Assembly: GCF_009646335.1 (NCBI RefSeq)
Contig: NZ_WJBU01000005.1
Span: 62,001-126,000 of the forward strand
DNA from: Caenimonas koreensis DSM 17982
GTDB taxonomy: Bacteria > Pseudomonadota > Gammaproteobacteria > Burkholderiales > Burkholderiaceae_C
DNA length: 64,000 bases
Reading direction: 5' to 3'
Within the stretch, counting starts at the first letter, position 1. Every line of letters starts with the position of its first letter. Made by a program: the position numbers and the translations under genes. Positions 63,884 to 64,000 of this stretch are shown here, in pieces. The notes beneath the pieces are model-generated. The model did not search any database. It was not told the DNA's origin and worked only from the letters and a program-made list of their open reading frames with translations.

Positions 63884-64000
63884 ATGCGAATCTGGAAAAA
63901 ACCCGTCTCTGTTGAGCATCTGGCCGCGGCCCACAAGGGCACGGCCCCCGAGCATCTGGGCATGGAGTTCCTGGAAGTCGGCGACGACTTCATCCGCGCG
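63884..64000 (+). CDS. Hotdog-fold thioesterase (YdiI/MenI-like), 3'-truncated by window edge
   Basis: The last 39 codons of the window read MRIWKKPVSVEHLAAAHKGT and then PEHLGMEFLEVGDDFIRA, the N terminus of the EntH/YdiI-type thioesterase family. The His-Leu-Gly-Ile/Met segment is the start of the hotdog domain. The catalytic region lies beyond the window. Confidence 0.85.
   Translation, partial: MRIWKKPVSVEHLAAAHKGTAPEHLGMEFLEVGDDFIRA

Overview
The window is one continuous stretch of high-GC chromosome, and everything points to a betaproteobacterium of the order Burkholderiales, most like the Comamonadaceae. The evidence is a Bug-type solute-binding protein beside a LysR regulator, a porin-glnK-amtB operon, a two-gene methionine synthase, GTP-dependent PEP carboxykinase, and many short ATGA/TGATG-coupled gene pairs. 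Species cannot be fixed from the sequence alone. I see no tRNA, rRNA, CRISPR array, phage or replication origin. Nearly all of the window is ordinary, densely packed core and accessory metabolism. The clear exception is one insertion element.

Layout. 1-8.7 kb: partial ketopantoate reductase, two EamA exporters, alanine racemase (alr) with a coupled Gly-rich membrane protein, lplT, glutathione peroxidase, a membrane acyltransferase and, divergent from it, a membrane-anchored LytTR regulator with a matching direct-repeat site. 8.7-15.8 kb: WYL regulator, glcE-glcF (no glcD beside them), SMP-30 lactonase, and the nitrogen operon porin-glnK-amtB with a recognisable sigma-54 promoter and NtrC sites. 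15.8-27.4 kb: comM, MFS and BrkB-type membrane proteins, methionine synthase split in two halves around two regulator genes, recQ, and two Lrp regulators. 27.4-33 kb: small hypothetical proteins, a TPR protein resembling type III secretion chaperones, a tandem AAA ATPase, threonine ammonia-lyase and a thioesterase.

33.0-35.9 kb: a 2.9-kb IS1595-family element, with 18-bp inverted ends (15/18) and an 8-bp target duplication, inserted between a small membrane-protein gene and pckG. Besides its transposase it carries several unrecognised passenger frames on both strands, one of them with a possible HEPN-type motif.

36-51.6 kb: pckG, LysR/Bug transporter genes, a PAS histidine kinase with a GlrR/QseF-like sigma-54 activator, and a globin gene preceded by two perfect TGTC-N10-GACA GlrR-type sites. 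Next come a phosphoesterase, argP divergent from dadA, and a molybdopterin oxidoreductase/cytochrome b/M14 peptidase operon. 51.7-56.7 kb: a probable pyridine-ring catabolic cluster. A NicX-like dihydroxypyridine dioxygenase, a NicD-like hydrolase and an acyl-CoA-dehydrogenase-fold flavoprotein are transcribed away from a flavin reductase, a MarR regulator and an exporter, with two palindromes between them. 56.7-64 kb: acetoacetyl-CoA synthetase divergent from a TetR gene, with the same TetR-type palindrome repeated before a downstream small-protein/hydrolase pair, then a nucleobase permease, an OafA-type acyltransferase and the start of a hotdog thioesterase.

The points most worth following up are the IS1595 passenger genes, the GlrR-globin regulatory unit, the NicX/flavoprotein cluster, the LytTR direct repeat and the paired TetR operators.
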